Shown in pieces: positions 5,621-5,658 of a stretch of DNA of 5,658 nucleotides (positions are counted from its first letter, which is position 1; the number at the start of each line of letters is the position of its first letter). The translations under genes were made by a program, and so were the position numbers. The DNA is from Nitrospinota bacterium (GTDB lineage Bacteria > Nitrospirota > Thermodesulfovibrionia > Thermodesulfovibrionales > UBA1546), in assembly GCA_018896985.1 (NCBI GenBank), contig JAHILQ010000244.1:1-5658 (forward strand), in the 5' to 3' direction. Under the pieces are notes generated by a model, which was not told where the DNA came from, made no database searches, and saw nothing but the letters and a program-made list of their open reading frames with translations.

Positions 5621-5658
5621 GAAAAATTCCGTGGCTGCACATAGTTCTTTTTATTGCC
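5617..5658 (+). CDS. Start of a probable membrane protein, possibly site-2 protease (peptidase M50), truncated by the window end
   Basis: Only 14 residues are visible: MRKIPWLHIVLFIA. The ATG overlaps the preceding stop as ATGA, and AAGGGA at 5601-5606 could act as Shine-Dalgarno about ten bases upstream. A basic start followed by PWLH and a hydrophobic run resembles the first membrane helix of some M50 site-2 protease homologues (P.LH..LF..T..T), but too little is present to be certain. It is clearly hydrophobic and likely membrane-inserted. Confidence 0.45.
   Translation, partial: MRKIPWLHIVLFIA

Overview
The window looks like chromosomal DNA of a Gram-negative-type anaerobe or microaerophile with moderate to low GC and lysine-rich proteins. 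My best guess is a Nitrospirota (Thermodesulfovibrionia-like) or deltaproteobacterial lineage. That guess rests on the gene mix and on intergenic repeat types I associate with those groups, so it is inference, not proof.

Layout. Positions 1-408 (minus strand) hold the first 136 codons of a FabG-type short-chain dehydrogenase/reductase whose 3' end is outside the window. A 187-base divergent intergenic region follows, with an extended -10 promoter pointing right. All other genes lie on the plus strand in one tight chain: galU (UTP-glucose-1-phosphate uridylyltransferase, 596-1486), lon (ATP-dependent LonA protease, 1504-3873), thiL (thiamine-monophosphate kinase, 3933-5081), a DUF2062 membrane protein (5065-5502), a 42-codon ORF that looks like an internally deleted rimO (5492-5620), and the first 14 codons of a probable site-2 protease (M50 type, from 5617). 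The galU-lon gap is 17 bases. From thiL onward every junction overlaps, so this part is probably one translationally coupled operon.

The unusual content is concentrated in 3871-5620. Four or more different short tandem repeats, all with a 7-base unit, lie within about 1.1 kb. TGAAYAG units begin on the lon stop codon, and related inverted units run up to the thiL start codon. GATGCAA units and their inverted relatives flank a G/C-run palindrome inside thiL. Degenerate TAACCTC-like units follow, also inside thiL. AAATTCA units lie near the thiL 3' end. The two blocks inside thiL are read through in frame: the first adds roughly 50 residues to a family usually about 320-330 residues long, and the second appears to replace a variable segment of about the same length. 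All recognisable ThiL motifs on both sides are kept.

The small ORF at 5492-5620 joins the N-terminal signature of RimO (with its cysteine changed to glycine) directly to what looks like the last strands of RimO's C-terminal TRAM domain. It appears to be an in-frame internal-deletion relic that still bridges DUF2062 and the protease gene by overlapping stop and start codons.

Functionally the genes are mostly housekeeping (fatty-acid or other carbonyl reduction, UDP-glucose supply for envelope sugars, protein quality control, thiamine diphosphate synthesis). No obvious single pathway joins them. No RNA genes, CRISPR arrays, insertion sequences or convincing terminators were seen.
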